From Dehalococcoidia bacterium (GTDB taxonomy: Bacteria; Chloroflexota; Dehalococcoidia; SHYB01), in the NCBI GenBank assembly GCA_009693015.1, contig SHYB01000007.1, positions 1 through 63,412 on the forward strand: a DNA stretch of 63,412 bases. Direction: 5' to 3'. The translations under genes were made by a program, and so were the position numbers. Within the stretch, counting starts at the first letter, position 1. The number at the start of each line of letters is the position of its first letter. Positions 50,539 to 59,838 of this stretch are shown here, one piece after another. A model generated the notes under the pieces. The model worked only from the letters and a program-made list of their open reading frames with translations, was not told where the DNA came from and searched no databases.

Positions 50539-52053
50539 TCAGCGCGGATTCTTGCCTGCAGCAGGCGCCACCGTTTTTGCCGCGGCAGCGGCGCTTTCGC
50601 CGGCGATCTTGCCGAACACAGATCCGGCCATCAAACCAGAACCGCCCGGGTAGTTGCTGTAGAAAAGACCGCCCAGCAGTTCTCCCGCAGCATACAGGCC
50701 GGGGAGCGGCGTATCTTCCGTATCCAACACCTGGGCCTTGGCATCCACACGCAGACCGCCGAAGGTGAAGGTGATGCCGCAGGTGACGGCAAATCCGACG
50801 TAGGGCGGTGTGTCCAACGGCAGCGCCCAGTTGCTCTTCGGCGGCGTGATCCCTTGTGTGTGCTTGCCGTCCAAAACTGTGGGATGGAACTCTCCCGGCT
50901 GGATCGCGTCATTGAAGCCCTGCACCGTGCGCACCAGACCCTGAGGGTCCACTCCGAGCCCTTTCGCCAGCCCTTCTATCGTTGGCGATTCGACTTTAGA
51001 CACCTGCGGAATGCGGTACTCATCCCGCAAAAGGTGCAGCGTCTTCTGGTCGAACAACTGGAATGCTACCCGTTGCGGCTGCTTGAGTATTTCCCGTCCA
51101 TACTTGGCGTAGGTGTAGTTGCGGAAATCCGCCCCCTCGTCCACAAAGCGGGCGCCCTCAATGTTCACGATTAGCCCGAAGGGGTAGGAGTGCTTCTGGT
51201 ACAGGTCGGCGATTTTGCGGTCGCCGAACGGAGGCGCGTTCAGGTCCCAGGCCACGGCGTGGCAACCGCTCCAATTGCCGTACGGCTGCGCCCCCGCATC
51301 CAGCGCCATGCGGATGCCGTCGCCGGTGTTGTAGCGCGTCCCCCGCACCTTCGCCAGTTCCCAGCCTGGCCCCAGGTACCGCGCGCGCATCTCCGGGTTC
51401 GCCTCGAACCCGCCGCAGGCCAGCACCACAGCGCGGCAGTGTATCGTGCGCTTGCCGCCGGGCTCACGGTACGTCACGCCATGCACCGCCCCGTCATCGC
51501 CCACTAGCAGATCCGTCGCCTTGGACTGGTACCGTACCGTCACCCCAGCACGCGCCGCGAGTTCAAAGAGCCGGTCGGAAAGGCCCTTGCCGCCCCCCAC
51601 CGCTTCCACGATCAGGCCGCCCCAAAACCGGAGCTTGCCATTATCCTTGAACGCCTGCCGGCCGTAGGCCAGCACCCACGGCACACCCTGGCCCCGCATC
51701 CAGCGCATCGCCGGGAACGACTGATGCACCACCAGGTCAATAAGCTCCGGATCGGCAAGGCCCTCCGTCACCCGCATGATGTCATCGTAGTATGTCGCCG
51801 CGGGATAGCTGCCCACGTCCACACCGTCCCGCTCCGTCTGCGAGAGGGAGATCAGCTGCTGAATCTCCTCCCAACCGTTGTAGGCGAAGCGGAACAGTCC
51901 TCCGGTGAAGAACGTATTGCCGCCCCTGAGATGCTCCGGGGCCTTCTCCAGCACCACAACGGAGGCGCCTCCCTCCGCAGCGGCCAGCGCGGCGCAAAGG
52001 CCGGCGTTTCCCGCGCCAACAATGACGACGTCAGCTTTGGTGATATCCGGCAC
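50539..52053 (-). CDS. FAD-dependent tricarballylate dehydrogenase-like protein (TcuA-like), copy 2
   Basis: A 504-residue flavoprotein: VVIVGAGNAGLCAALAAAEGGASVVVLEKAPEHLRGGNTFF, LFRFAYNGWEE, CGGFEANPEMRARYLGPGWE and GLYAAGELLGGLFYSNYPGGSGLM. It is paralogous to 41019-42509 along its whole length, including the EMRARYLGPGW block. I chose GTG 52053 (VPDITKADVVIVG) six bases after AAGAGGTG; the longer frame from 52164 has no site and is Trp/Arg-rich. It is divergent from the trans-aconitate-methyltransferase-like gene. Confidence 0.88.
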   Translation of the reverse strand: MPDITKADVVIVGAGNAGLCAALAAAEGGASVVVLEKAPEHLRGGNTFFTGGLFRFAYNGWEEIQQLISLSQTERDGVDVGSYPAATYYDDIMRVTEGLADPELIDLVVHQSFPAMRWMRGQGVPWVLAYGRQAFKDNGKLRFWGGLIVEAVGGGKGLSDRLFELAARAGVTVRYQSKATDLLVGDDGAVHGVTYREPGGKRTIHCRAVVLACGGFEANPEMRARYLGPGWELAKVRGTRYNTGDGIRMALDAGAQPYGNWSGCHAVAWDLNAPPFGDRKIADLYQKHSYPFGLIVNIEGARFVDEGADFRNYTYAKYGREILKQPQRVAFQLFDQKTLHLLRDEYRIPQVSKVESPTIEGLAKGLGVDPQGLVRTVQGFNDAIQPGEFHPTVLDGKHTQGITPPKSNWALPLDTPPYVGFAVTCGITFTFGGLRVDAKAQVLDTEDTPLPGLYAAGELLGGLFYSNYPGGSGLMAGSVFGKIAGESAAAAAKTVAPAAGKNPR

Positions 52054-52162
52054 GGCGCGCACCTCTTGGGTAAGGAGTTCTGCTTCTTCGAGTGGCCAGC
52101 ACATACTAGCCCACGCGACGCGGCCTGCGCAAACAGCGCGGAGGATTGGCGGCCAAGCCGGC

Positions 52163-52990
52163 ATGCGCTATAGTTACCCTGAAATGCGCAGCGACCCCCC
52201 AGAGCAATCTATCACCGGCCCAAACCCATCCGGCGGCTGGGACGCTCATCTGTACGATGACAAGCACGCATTCGTGTGGTCCATGTCCTCGGACCTGGTT
52301 GACATGCTCGCGCCGCAGCCCGGCGAAGGCGTGCTCGACCTGGGATGCGGCACCGGCCATCTCACTGCCAAGATCGCCGAGTGCGGCGCCGTTACCCTGG
52401 GGATAGACAGCGCGGAGAGCATGGTGCGCCATGCGCAGCAGCGGTACCCCCGCCTGCGCTTCGAAACCGGCGACGCGCTGACCATGGACTTCGATCAGCA
52501 GTTCGACGCCATCTTTTCCAACGCCGTGCTGCACTGGATACGCCCCCCGGAGGAAGCGGCCCGCCGCATGCATCGCGCGCTCAAGCCAGGGGGCAGGCTG
52601 GTGGCCGAGCTGGGGACGCATGGCAATGTGCGGCGGCTGGTGGACGCCATCACCGCGGCGCGGGAAGCGGTGACTAGCGCGGCCCCCCCCGCCGAGGCGC
52701 CGTGGTACTTTCCCACGCTGGCCCAGTACTGCTCTCTTTTGGAGCATCATGGTCTGGACGTGACCTATGCCTTGGCGTTCGACCGGCCCACGCCGCTTGA
52801 TGGCGGGGATGCGGGCATGCGCAACTGGACGCAGATGTTCGGCGATCGTTTGCTGCACGGCTTGGACGAGAAGTCGCGGGATGCCGTGATCGCCGTGGCG
52901 GAGCAGGGCCTTCGCCCTGCTCTCTTCCATGATGGCCGCTGGGTGGCGGACTACCGCCGCCTGCGCGTGGCGGCGTTCCGCAGCCGCTGA
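52163..52990 (+). CDS. SAM-dependent methyltransferase, trans-aconitate methyltransferase-like
   Basis: A 275-residue class I methyltransferase: WDAHLYDDKHAFVWSMSSDLV, motif I GVLDLGCGTGHLTAKIAECG, GIDSAESMVRHAQQRYP, the Tam-like FDAIFSNAVLHWIRPPEEAA, LKPGGRLVAELGTHGNVRRLV and a C-terminal domain with YFPTLAQYCSLLEHHGLDV. The NAVLHW and GxxGN motifs fit the trans-aconitate 2-methyltransferase group, which detoxifies trans-aconitate. It is interesting beside a TcuA-like gene, because tricarballylate oxidation gives cis-aconitate. ATG 52163 or 52184 could be the start; neither has a strong ribosome binding site. Confidence 0.85.
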   Translation: MRYSYPEMRSDPPEQSITGPNPSGGWDAHLYDDKHAFVWSMSSDLVDMLAPQPGEGVLDLGCGTGHLTAKIAECGAVTLGIDSAESMVRHAQQRYPRLRFETGDALTMDFDQQFDAIFSNAVLHWIRPPEEAARRMHRALKPGGRLVAELGTHGNVRRLVDAITAAREAVTSAAPPAEAPWYFPTLAQYCSLLEHHGLDVTYALAFDRPTPLDGGDAGMRNWTQMFGDRLLHGLDEKSRDAVIAVAEQGLRPALFHDGRWVADYRRLRVAAFRSR

Positions 52991-53043
52991 CTTGCATCGC
53001 CCGTCGAAGGGGCTGGGGGCCGCTGCAACCTCTCAAGGCGCGA

Positions 53044-53052
53044 TGCTATCAT
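53044..53052 (+). promoter_or_regulatory. Extended -10 promoter candidate for the acyl-CoA dehydrogenase gene
   Basis: TGC-TATCAT, 52 bp before ATG 53104. It is identical to the minus-strand element at 46820-46812. Confidence 0.4.
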
Positions 53053-53103
53053 GATGTACGTTTTAGTGGCGGCAACAGCCGATGCCCGCAGAATTGGAGC
53101 GAC

Positions 53104-54267
53104 ATGCGCTTCGCCTTCACCCCTGAGCAAGAGGTCTTTCGGCAGGAAGTCCGCGCCTTCCTCGCACGCGAGCTGCCGAAGGACCAGCCGGAGAATCCGG
53201 AGGCGGAAGGACAGTGGGTCAACCGCGCGTTCTCCAAGAAACTGGCCGCCAGGGGCTGGATCGGCCTGGCGTGGCCCAAGGAACATGGCGGCCAGGGTCT
53301 GGGCTACATCGAGCGGTTCATCTACAACGATGAGATGATCCACTACCGCGCGCCCATTGGTTATCACCAGAGCGCGGAGCGGCAGATGGGGCCGAGCATC
53401 ATGCTCAACGGGAGCGACTATCAGAAAAAGCATTATTTGCCGGGCATCGTCAAGGCAGACCTGGCCATCTGCATCGGCTACAGCGAGCCGAACGCGGGCT
53501 CGGACCTCGCCGGCGTGCAGACCACCGCGGTCCGCGATGGCGATGACTTCCTCATCAATGGCGAAAAGACCTACACCACCAACGCCCATGTCGCCGAGTA
53601 CGTGTGGCTGGCGACAAGGACGAACCCCAACGTGGCCAAGCACAAGGGCATCAGCGTGTTCATCGTGGACCTGCGGTCGCCGGGGGTGGACATCCAGCCG
53701 CTGTACACCATGGCGGGCACGCGGTTCAACATCGTCCGCTTCAACAACGTGCGCGTGCCTCGCCGGGAACTGGTGGGAGAACTGGACGGCGGGTGGTACA
53801 TCGTGGCGCAGAACCTCGACTTCGAACGCTCCGGCATCGAGCGCGTCACCGGCGCTCTGCTCTTATTTGAAGACGTGGTGCGCTATGCCAGGGAGACGCG
53901 GCGCAACGGCCGCTTTCTCTATGACAACCCGGTGGTGCGCAATCGTATCGCGGACATGAGCGTGGCCTTTGCCGTGGGGCGGCAACTGGCCTTTCGCGTG
54001 GCCTGGATGCAGAGCCAGGGCAAGGTGCCCAACCACGAAGCGTCCATCTCCAAGGGGTACGGCACGGAGCTGACGCAGCGCGCCGCACGGCTGGCAATGG
54101 ATATCATGGGCATGTACGGCCCGATCCAAGGCGAAGGGCGATGGACGCAGTTGCGGGGACGGGTGGCCTACACGTTCCTCGTCACCGTATCGGAGACCAT
54201 CCGCGGCGGCACGTCGGAGATCCAGCGCAACATTATCGCCACCCGGGGACTGCGGCTGCCGCGCTAG
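53104..54267 (+). CDS. Acyl-CoA dehydrogenase
   Basis: A 387-residue flavoprotein with the three-domain acyl-CoA dehydrogenase layout: N-terminal helices (MRFAFTPEQEVFRQEVRAFL), the beta domain with IGYSEPNAGSDLAGVQTTAVRDGDDFLINGEKTYTT, and the C-terminal helical domain (FERSGIERVTGALLLFEDVVRYA) ending VSETIRGGTSEIQRNIIATRGLRLPR, the FAD-contact segment. It oxidises an acyl-CoA to the 2,3-enoyl-CoA, with electrons passing to ETF. The converging CoA-transferase genes (54287-56808) probably supply its CoA ester. GGAGCG precedes ATG 53104. Confidence 0.92.
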   Translation: MRFAFTPEQEVFRQEVRAFLARELPKDQPENPEAEGQWVNRAFSKKLAARGWIGLAWPKEHGGQGLGYIERFIYNDEMIHYRAPIGYHQSAERQMGPSIMLNGSDYQKKHYLPGIVKADLAICIGYSEPNAGSDLAGVQTTAVRDGDDFLINGEKTYTTNAHVAEYVWLATRTNPNVAKHKGISVFIVDLRSPGVDIQPLYTMAGTRFNIVRFNNVRVPRRELVGELDGGWYIVAQNLDFERSGIERVTGALLLFEDVVRYARETRRNGRFLYDNPVVRNRIADMSVAFAVGRQLAFRVAWMQSQGKVPNHEASISKGYGTELTQRAARLAMDIMGMYGPIQGEGRWTQLRGRVAYTFLVTVSETIRGGTSEIQRNIIATRGLRLPR

Positions 54268-54286
54268 CGAGCGCAAGCCGCAACGC

Positions 54287-55600
54287 TTAGCCGCGGCGGA
54301 TCGCCTCCTCGGAATATGCCGTGCCGATGTGTCCGCGCTCGGCAAGTCCCTGGATTTCCTCCGGCGATTTTCCAAGCATTTGGCCGTACACCAGGTCATT
54401 GTGCTGTCCCAAGAGCGGCGCGGGCTGGTCATAGCGCAGCGGCGCGTTGCGGTAGGTGAACGTATGCCCGGGGTAGCGCCGCCGGCCCACGGCGGGATGG
54501 TCTGCCCACCGGAAAAAGCCGCGCGCCTCCAAGTGCGGATCGGCGAACACGTCTGAATCCATCGCCACCATCCCCGCAGGCACCCCCAGGCCCTGCAGCA
54601 GCGTCATCAGCTCTCGGTTATCATGCACCCGCGTCCACGCGGCAATTCGCTCGTCCAGCGCATCGTGCCGTGCCTGGCGGGCCAGGCAGCCACTATGGAG
54701 CGGGTCGTCTGCCAGACCGTTCTGGCCCATAGCGCGGCACAGCCCGGCCCATTCCGCATCCGTTCCTACGCTGATGGCGATCCACCGGTCGCCTCCCTTG
54801 CACGGGTAGATTCCCTGTGGCGCGCGCACCGCATCACGATTGCCTATTCCCGCGCGATCGCGTCCGTTCATCGCCGCGTCCATCAGCGCTTCCCCTGCCT
54901 GCTGCATGAGGTTCTCCAGCTGGCAGAGCTCCACCAACTGACCCCGGCCGGTTCGCCGGCGCTGGTACAGCGCGGTGAGCGCGGCGTAGGCCGCTCCAGC
55001 GCCGGTGCTGGCGTCCATATGATTGCTCGTGCCGATGGTGGAAGGGTCGCCGCCGGCATAGGCGCGCAGATGGGAGAACCCTGCCAGCGCCTCGGCGTTC
55101 GCGCCGAAGCCAAGGTGGTCGCGATAGGGTCCGGCGAACCCGTAGATCGGCATCGCCACATAGATGAGCGTGGGGTTGAGGGCGTGCAACGTCTTGTAGT
55201 TCAAGCCGAACTTGCCGAGCAGTCCGGGGGTGTTATTGTCCATGACCACGTCACTGATCATCGCCAGTTCCTTGACCACGTCCTGACCCTCCGGCGTGCG
55301 CAGGTCCACGGTCATGGAATACCGGTCTCGCCCGATGTGGTTGAACACGGCGTGCCGGTTCCACGGGTCGTCCTTGGGGTCAAGGTCGGCGTAGGCGCGG
55401 GCCACCGGCCCCATGCGCGGGACGATTTCCGGGGCGGGCCTGGCGTAGTAGCCCCGTGTGTTGGTGATGTGGTGCTGGCAGCTTTCCACGCGAATGACCT
55501 CGGCGCCCAGATCGCTAAGCATCGCCACGGCGTAGGGGCCTGCCCACACCAGGGTGAAGTCCAGCACGCGAATCCCCGACAGCGGTCGCTTGACGCTCAT
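54287..55600 (-). CDS. CaiB/BaiF (family III) CoA-transferase, copy 1
   Basis: A 437-residue family III CoA-transferase: PLSGIRVLDFTLVWAGPYAVAMLSDLGAEVIRVESC, YSMTVDLRTPEGQDVVKELAMISDVVMDNNTPGLL, LIYVAMPIYGFAGPYRDHLGFGANAEALAGF and VPAGMVAMDSDVFADPHLEARGFF. It moves CoA between carboxylic acids in a reversible ping-pong reaction. The start overlaps the stop of copy 2 (ATGA), so the two are coupled and may form a heteromer. The N-terminal Asp (LDFT) and GPY segments are conserved. Confidence 0.92.
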   Translation of the reverse strand: MSVKRPLSGIRVLDFTLVWAGPYAVAMLSDLGAEVIRVESCQHHITNTRGYYARPAPEIVPRMGPVARAYADLDPKDDPWNRHAVFNHIGRDRYSMTVDLRTPEGQDVVKELAMISDVVMDNNTPGLLGKFGLNYKTLHALNPTLIYVAMPIYGFAGPYRDHLGFGANAEALAGFSHLRAYAGGDPSTIGTSNHMDASTGAGAAYAALTALYQRRRTGRGQLVELCQLENLMQQAGEALMDAAMNGRDRAGIGNRDAVRAPQGIYPCKGGDRWIAISVGTDAEWAGLCRAMGQNGLADDPLHSGCLARQARHDALDERIAAWTRVHDNRELMTLLQGLGVPAGMVAMDSDVFADPHLEARGFFRWADHPAVGRRRYPGHTFTYRNAPLRYDQPAPLLGQHNDLVYGQMLGKSPEEIQGLAERGHIGTAYSEEAIRRG

Positions 55601-56808
55601 ATCGCGCCCGTCTCCCGCAGCAGGGTCAGCTCTGCTGCGGATAGCCCCAGCAGGCCGCCGAGCACCTTCTCATTGTGCTGCCCCAAGAGCGGCGCGGTGG
55701 ATCGCAGCATCCAGCCTTCGCCTTCCATGCGAAAGGACGGCCCGGTGTAGGGCAGCAGACCAGCCACGGGATGACTGGCCTGTGCGAAGTAGCCCCGGGC
55801 CTGCAAATGCGGCTCGGCGAGCGCCTGCGTGGGAGTGTTGAGGGGGGCAGCGGCGATACGGGCGCGTTGCGCCGCGTCAAACACTTCCTGCTTGGTGCGC
55901 TCCAAGAGCCAGGGATACAGCAAGGTGTCCACCAGCTCCCGTGCCTGAGGCGTAGCCCAGTACCCAGGCCGGCGGATCTCCAGCTCCTGCACCAGGTCGC
56001 CACGACCGAGCATCTCCAGGAACCTGGGCCAGCGTCCCGGCGGCGACACGACGATGTTGATGAACCCGTCCTTGCACGGATACATCCCCAGCGGCAGCGC
56101 GCCTCCCAGCGGCGACTCCCGCTTGCCATCCAGGCCGGTGTAGGCGTACCCGCTCAAATACGTCCCGCGGCGGTCCGGGGAGCCCGCGGCAACCTCGAAA
56201 ATGCTGACGTCTATCACCTCTCCGGCGCCCTGCTCTTGCCGGCGGAGGACCGACCCCATAATCGCTAGGGCGCCGTGCGCTCCTCCCTGGTACTCTTGCA
56301 GATGATCCACCGACTTGAGCGGCTCTCGCTCCTGGACCCCGGTGATGTAGGTGAAGCCCGCCATGGCCGCCAGAATGAACTCCGTGGCCTTCCAGTCGCG
56401 GTACGGCCCCGTTTGGCCGAAGTTGCTGATTGAGCAGCACACGAGGCGGGGGTTCAACGCCGCCAGCTCCTCATGCCCCAAGCCCAGTCCGGCAAGAGTC
56501 CCTGGCGAAAAATTGTCCACCACTACATCCGCCCAGCGGGCGAGCTGCAGGATGATGCGCCGGCCGGCGGCATCCTTGAGGTTGACCGTGATGGACTGCT
56601 TGTTGGTATTGAGATGCAGGAAGGCCCCCGAGCGCTCCTGGTGCGGAACGTCCTGGGGAAAGGGGCCGTAGGAGCGGGACGGGTCGCCGGTCAGCGGGCG
56701 CTCCACCTTGATCACGTCCGCGCCGTAGTCCGCGAGCAGCTTGGTGCAGTACGGCCCGGCCACATGCCAGGACAGGTCGAGCACCTTGAGATCGGCAAGG
56801 GGTTGCAT
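55597..56808 (-). CDS. CaiB/BaiF (family III) CoA-transferase, copy 2
   Basis: A 403-residue family III CoA-transferase: LADLKVLDLSWHVAGPYCTKLLADYGADVIKVERP, SITVNLKDAAGRRIILQLARWADVVVDNFSPGTLAGLGLGHEEL, VCCSISNFGQTGPYRDWKATEFILAAMAG and APLLGQHNEKVLGGLLGLS. ATG 56808 (MQPLADLKV) is the natural start; the frame upstream to 56928 is Arg/Cys-rich. It is coupled to copy 1. The gap to the MmgE/PrpD gene upstream is 123 bp. Confidence 0.92.
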   Translation of the reverse strand: MQPLADLKVLDLSWHVAGPYCTKLLADYGADVIKVERPLTGDPSRSYGPFPQDVPHQERSGAFLHLNTNKQSITVNLKDAAGRRIILQLARWADVVVDNFSPGTLAGLGLGHEELAALNPRLVCCSISNFGQTGPYRDWKATEFILAAMAGFTYITGVQEREPLKSVDHLQEYQGGAHGALAIMGSVLRRQEQGAGEVIDVSIFEVAAGSPDRRGTYLSGYAYTGLDGKRESPLGGALPLGMYPCKDGFINIVVSPPGRWPRFLEMLGRGDLVQELEIRRPGYWATPQARELVDTLLYPWLLERTKQEVFDAAQRARIAAAPLNTPTQALAEPHLQARGYFAQASHPVAGLLPYTGPSFRMEGEGWMLRSTAPLLGQHNEKVLGGLLGLSAAELTLLRETGAI

Positions 56809-56931
56809 GGGGTCGGTACGCCGGCTCCACTCCTGGGAATAGGCCCGCAAGCCGCGCTTGCGGGCACCGTAGTCTAGTCGGCAGGCGCAGCAGGAGTCAA
56901 CCAATCGCGCTGGCCGGCAGCGCCTCACCCG

Positions 56932-58317
56932 CTAGCGGGATGCGCCATCCCCGGAACGCAGGAGCAGCGAACGCGCCAGCGACCTCGCATCGTCCACCTG
57001 CTCCAGATGCCAAAGCCGGTCAAGCAACGCGCGGCAGTCCGCAGGCTGAAGCAACCCCTCCGCGTTGCCCAAGAACTTCTGCTCCAGTTCGGCATCGCTC
57101 ATGGGGTTTTTCCAGTGTCCGCGATGGTACTCCACCCGCGCCTCCGCGCTTCGCCCGCCGCTTACCGTCACCCGCACCGCGCTGAGCATGCCTTGCGGCC
57201 AGCTCCGCTCGCAGGCGTCAGTCACTGTGACGCGGACCTTTTGCACCAGCTCCAGCACGCGTGAGCCGGTATAGTATTCAGGATCGAAATGCCGCCATTC
57301 CACCGCACCGTGGAGCAGGGCGATGGCGGCGACATAGGGGATGCTGTGGTCTGCCGTCTCCCGGCTCGCGGGGCGCCACTTCTCCGGGTCGCCCGCCATG
57401 ATCTCCTTCGCCGTGCGGAACGTCTCGATCTCCACCGAGGCAATGTCGTCTGCATGGGGAATCTGCGACCTGACCGCCAGCGCCGCCTCGACAATGGTCT
57501 GGGCGAGGTGGCCCACCGGGAAACGCTTCATACTCGTCTCCTGGATCTTGCAAGCCTCGCCTGGCCCGGGGAATCGCGGAGGCGCGATGGGGGCGCTGTC
57601 CAGGACCTTGCATAGCCCGGCGCGTCCCTGGAACACATTGCCTGGACCGGAAAGCCCGCGTTCCGCAAGCAGCGCGGCGAATAGGGCGTTGCGGCTCACG
57701 CTGGGAAAGGCGCAGGCCTTCCACATGGATACGTCCTCCACGCGGGTTTGGAACAGGGCCAGGCTCGACGCCGTGGCGATGCTCATGGCGTGCGCCATCT
57801 CATGCCGTTGGAGTCCCAGGGCCTTGGCCGCGGCCAGGGCGGCGGACGGGGCGCCCAGCACCACGTAGTCGAATCCGCGCCCGCGCACCTCTACGGCGTC
57901 GCACAAACGGCAGAACACCTCATAAGCCAGCACCGTGGCCGTAATCAGCATACGCCCATCTGCGGCGGCGGCTTCTCCGGCGGCGAGCACCGCTGCCAGG
58001 TGATCGCTGGGGTGGCCCAGCTCCTTCCCTGTATAGGTATCATTGAAGTCTTGATACCGCATGGCAACTCCGTTGCAGAACGCCGCCAGGTCAGGCGATG
58101 TTTGATGGCCGGTTCCCAGCACCGTGCCGGGGCGGCGGCTCTGCACCTCCGCCGCCAGGGCGCGGGCCATCTGCGACGGCTCGCCGGCAAACCCGCCGAT
58201 GGCGCAACCCAGCGTATCCACCCACACCCGCTTTGCCTGATGCACGACCTCCGGCGAAAGGTGCTCGTACCGCAGTCCCTGGGCGTAGGAGACCAGCGAG
58301 TCCGTCAGCGCATCCAT
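56932..58317 (-). CDS. MmgE/PrpD family protein, copy 3
   Basis: A 461-residue member: RVWVDTLGCAIGGFAGEPSQ, FCNGVAMRYQDFNDTYTGKELGHPSDHLAAVLAAGEAAAADGR, KACAFPSVSRNALFAALLAERGLSGP, TSMKRFPVGHLAQTIVEAAL and ETADHSIPYVAAIALLHGAV. The DFNDTY and GHPSDH blocks are the active-site loops of the 2-methylcitrate dehydratase (PrpD) branch, to which this copy is closest. I chose ATG 58317 (MDALTDSL) after GAGGGGG. It is divergent from copy 4, suggesting a shared control region of about 170 bp. Confidence 0.92.
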   Translation of the reverse strand: MDALTDSLVSYAQGLRYEHLSPEVVHQAKRVWVDTLGCAIGGFAGEPSQMARALAAEVQSRRPGTVLGTGHQTSPDLAAFCNGVAMRYQDFNDTYTGKELGHPSDHLAAVLAAGEAAAADGRMLITATVLAYEVFCRLCDAVEVRGRGFDYVVLGAPSAALAAAKALGLQRHEMAHAMSIATASSLALFQTRVEDVSMWKACAFPSVSRNALFAALLAERGLSGPGNVFQGRAGLCKVLDSAPIAPPRFPGPGEACKIQETSMKRFPVGHLAQTIVEAALAVRSQIPHADDIASVEIETFRTAKEIMAGDPEKWRPASRETADHSIPYVAAIALLHGAVEWRHFDPEYYTGSRVLELVQKVRVTVTDACERSWPQGMLSAVRVTVSGGRSAEARVEYHRGHWKNPMSDAELEQKFLGNAEGLLQPADCRALLDRLWHLEQVDDARSLARSLLLRSGDGASR

Positions 58318-58400
58318 GAAGAACCCCCTCAAAAGGACTGGCGGCTGTCATTCTACAAGCTGTGCGGTTGCCGCTGTGCGTCCAGGGTAGCACCCCCGCC

Positions 58401-58429
58401 TTGCGCCGTCCTCTCCTGTCGATTACTAT
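58401..58429 (+). promoter_or_regulatory. Promoter candidate for MmgE/PrpD copy 4 and its operon
   Basis: -35 TTGCGC (58401-58406), 17-bp spacer, -10 TACTAT (58424-58429), 57 bp before ATG 58486. Confidence 0.42.
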
Positions 58430-58485
58430 TGGCCCGCCATCCGCTAGAGCATGAGCGCGCAACAATTGTGCGCTGTCAGGAGACC

Positions 58486-59838
58486 ATGGTGCCCGCTACC
58501 CGCGATCTCGCCCAGTTCGTGGTGGAGACAGACGCATCGAAGCTGCCGCAATGGACGCTCCATGAGGCCGCTCGTTGCTTCGTCAACTACCTTGGCGCGG
58601 CCCTCTATGCCTCGCAAGACCCCTCGCTAGATATACTCATCAGTCTGTGCCGGGAAGAGGGCGGGCTTCCCCGCGCCACCGTGGTGGGAACGGAGTTTCG
58701 CACCAGCCTCACCAATGCCGCCTTCATCAACGGCTACCTGGCGCACCTGGAAGACTTCGACGATACACATTTCCCTACGGTCCTCCACGGCAGCACTCCA
58801 GTGTATGGGGGCCTGTTCGCCCTGGCGGAGGATCGCCATGTCCCCGGACGAGAGTTTCTGAGCGCATTCGTGTTCGGCTTTGAGACTGCGGCGAGGGTAG
58901 CGCTCTCCGTGCACCCTTGGCACTACGATCAAGGGTGGCATGTCACCGGCACCGCGGGCGTCTTCGGCGCGGCGGCAAGCGCGGGCAGGGTGCTCAAGCT
59001 GGACACGGAGCAGATGCTGCACGCGCTGGGCACCTCCGGGACGCAGGCCAGCAGCATCCGCGAGGTGCTGGGGAGCATGTGCAAGCCGATGCACCCCGCC
59101 AAGGCCGCCTGCAACGGACTGCAAGCGGCGATGCTGGCCTCCAAGGGCTGGACAAGCTCCCAGACGATCCTCGAGGGCCGGCGCGGCTTCTGGCACGTCT
59201 TCTCCCCCCAGCACAACGCCGGCGCGCTCACGCAGGGACTGGGCGAGCGGTGGGAGCTGGCGCAGAACGGTCTAAAGCCGTATGCCTGCGGCGTGGTGGC
59301 GCACCCCCTGATTGACGCGATGCTGGAGTTGCGCAAGCAGGGCGTCCGCCCCGCAGACATAGAGCGCATAGAGGCCCGGGTGCACCCGCTTGTGCTGGAG
59401 TTGATGAACCGCCCCGCGCCGCGGATAGGGCTGGAGACCAAGTTCAGCGTGCAGCATGCGGCATCGGCGGCGTTGGCGGACGGCGCCTGCTACCCCCAGC
59501 AGTTCACCGACGCCAAGGCGCTCAATCCCGTCATCGCCGCATTGCGGCAGCGCATCCACCTGACGCCAACCGAGGGCATTGACCAGGACCAGGTTGAGGT
59601 AACCGTGCGGCTGGCCGGCGGGCGCGTCGTCACCCATTACATTGAGCATGCCACCGGCTCTCCGGGGCACCCCATGACAGACGCCGAGCTGGATGGAAAG
59701 TTCCGCTCGCTGGCGGGCGCAGTGCTGTCGCCGTCCCAGGTGGAGCGGCTGGCGCAGGCGGCGTGGACCGTAGGCACCGCGCCGGACGTCGCCGCGGTCG
59801 CCGCTCTGTGCACCAGACACCGTGAGGCAGCCCGATGA
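58486..59838 (+). CDS. MmgE/PrpD family protein, copy 4
   Basis: A 450-residue member: LHEAARCFVNYLGAALYASQDPS, FINGYLAHLEDFDDTHFPTVLHGSTPVYGGLFALAED, HVTGTAGVFGAAASAGRVLKLDTEQM, KPMHPAKAACNGLQAAML and NGLKPYACGVVAHPLIDAMLELR. The DFDDTH motif is intact, while the HPG loop reads LHGSTP. AGGAG precedes ATG 58486; the much longer frame from 57748 runs antisense through copy 3 and is not credible. It overlaps the LLM gene by ATGA, forming a three-gene operon with the cupin. Confidence 0.92.
   Translation: MVPATRDLAQFVVETDASKLPQWTLHEAARCFVNYLGAALYASQDPSLDILISLCREEGGLPRATVVGTEFRTSLTNAAFINGYLAHLEDFDDTHFPTVLHGSTPVYGGLFALAEDRHVPGREFLSAFVFGFETAARVALSVHPWHYDQGWHVTGTAGVFGAAASAGRVLKLDTEQMLHALGTSGTQASSIREVLGSMCKPMHPAKAACNGLQAAMLASKGWTSSQTILEGRRGFWHVFSPQHNAGALTQGLGERWELAQNGLKPYACGVVAHPLIDAMLELRKQGVRPADIERIEARVHPLVLELMNRPAPRIGLETKFSVQHAASAALADGACYPQQFTDAKALNPVIAALRQRIHLTPTEGIDQDQVEVTVRLAGGRVVTHYIEHATGSPGHPMTDAELDGKFRSLAGAVLSPSQVERLAQAAWTVGTAPDVAAVAALCTRHREAAR

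Noticed and set aside
57748-58485. 245-codon N-terminal extension of MmgE/PrpD copy 4
   Set aside because: It runs antisense through copy 3 and has no conserved sequence; AGGAG and the family-like N-terminus place the start at 58486.
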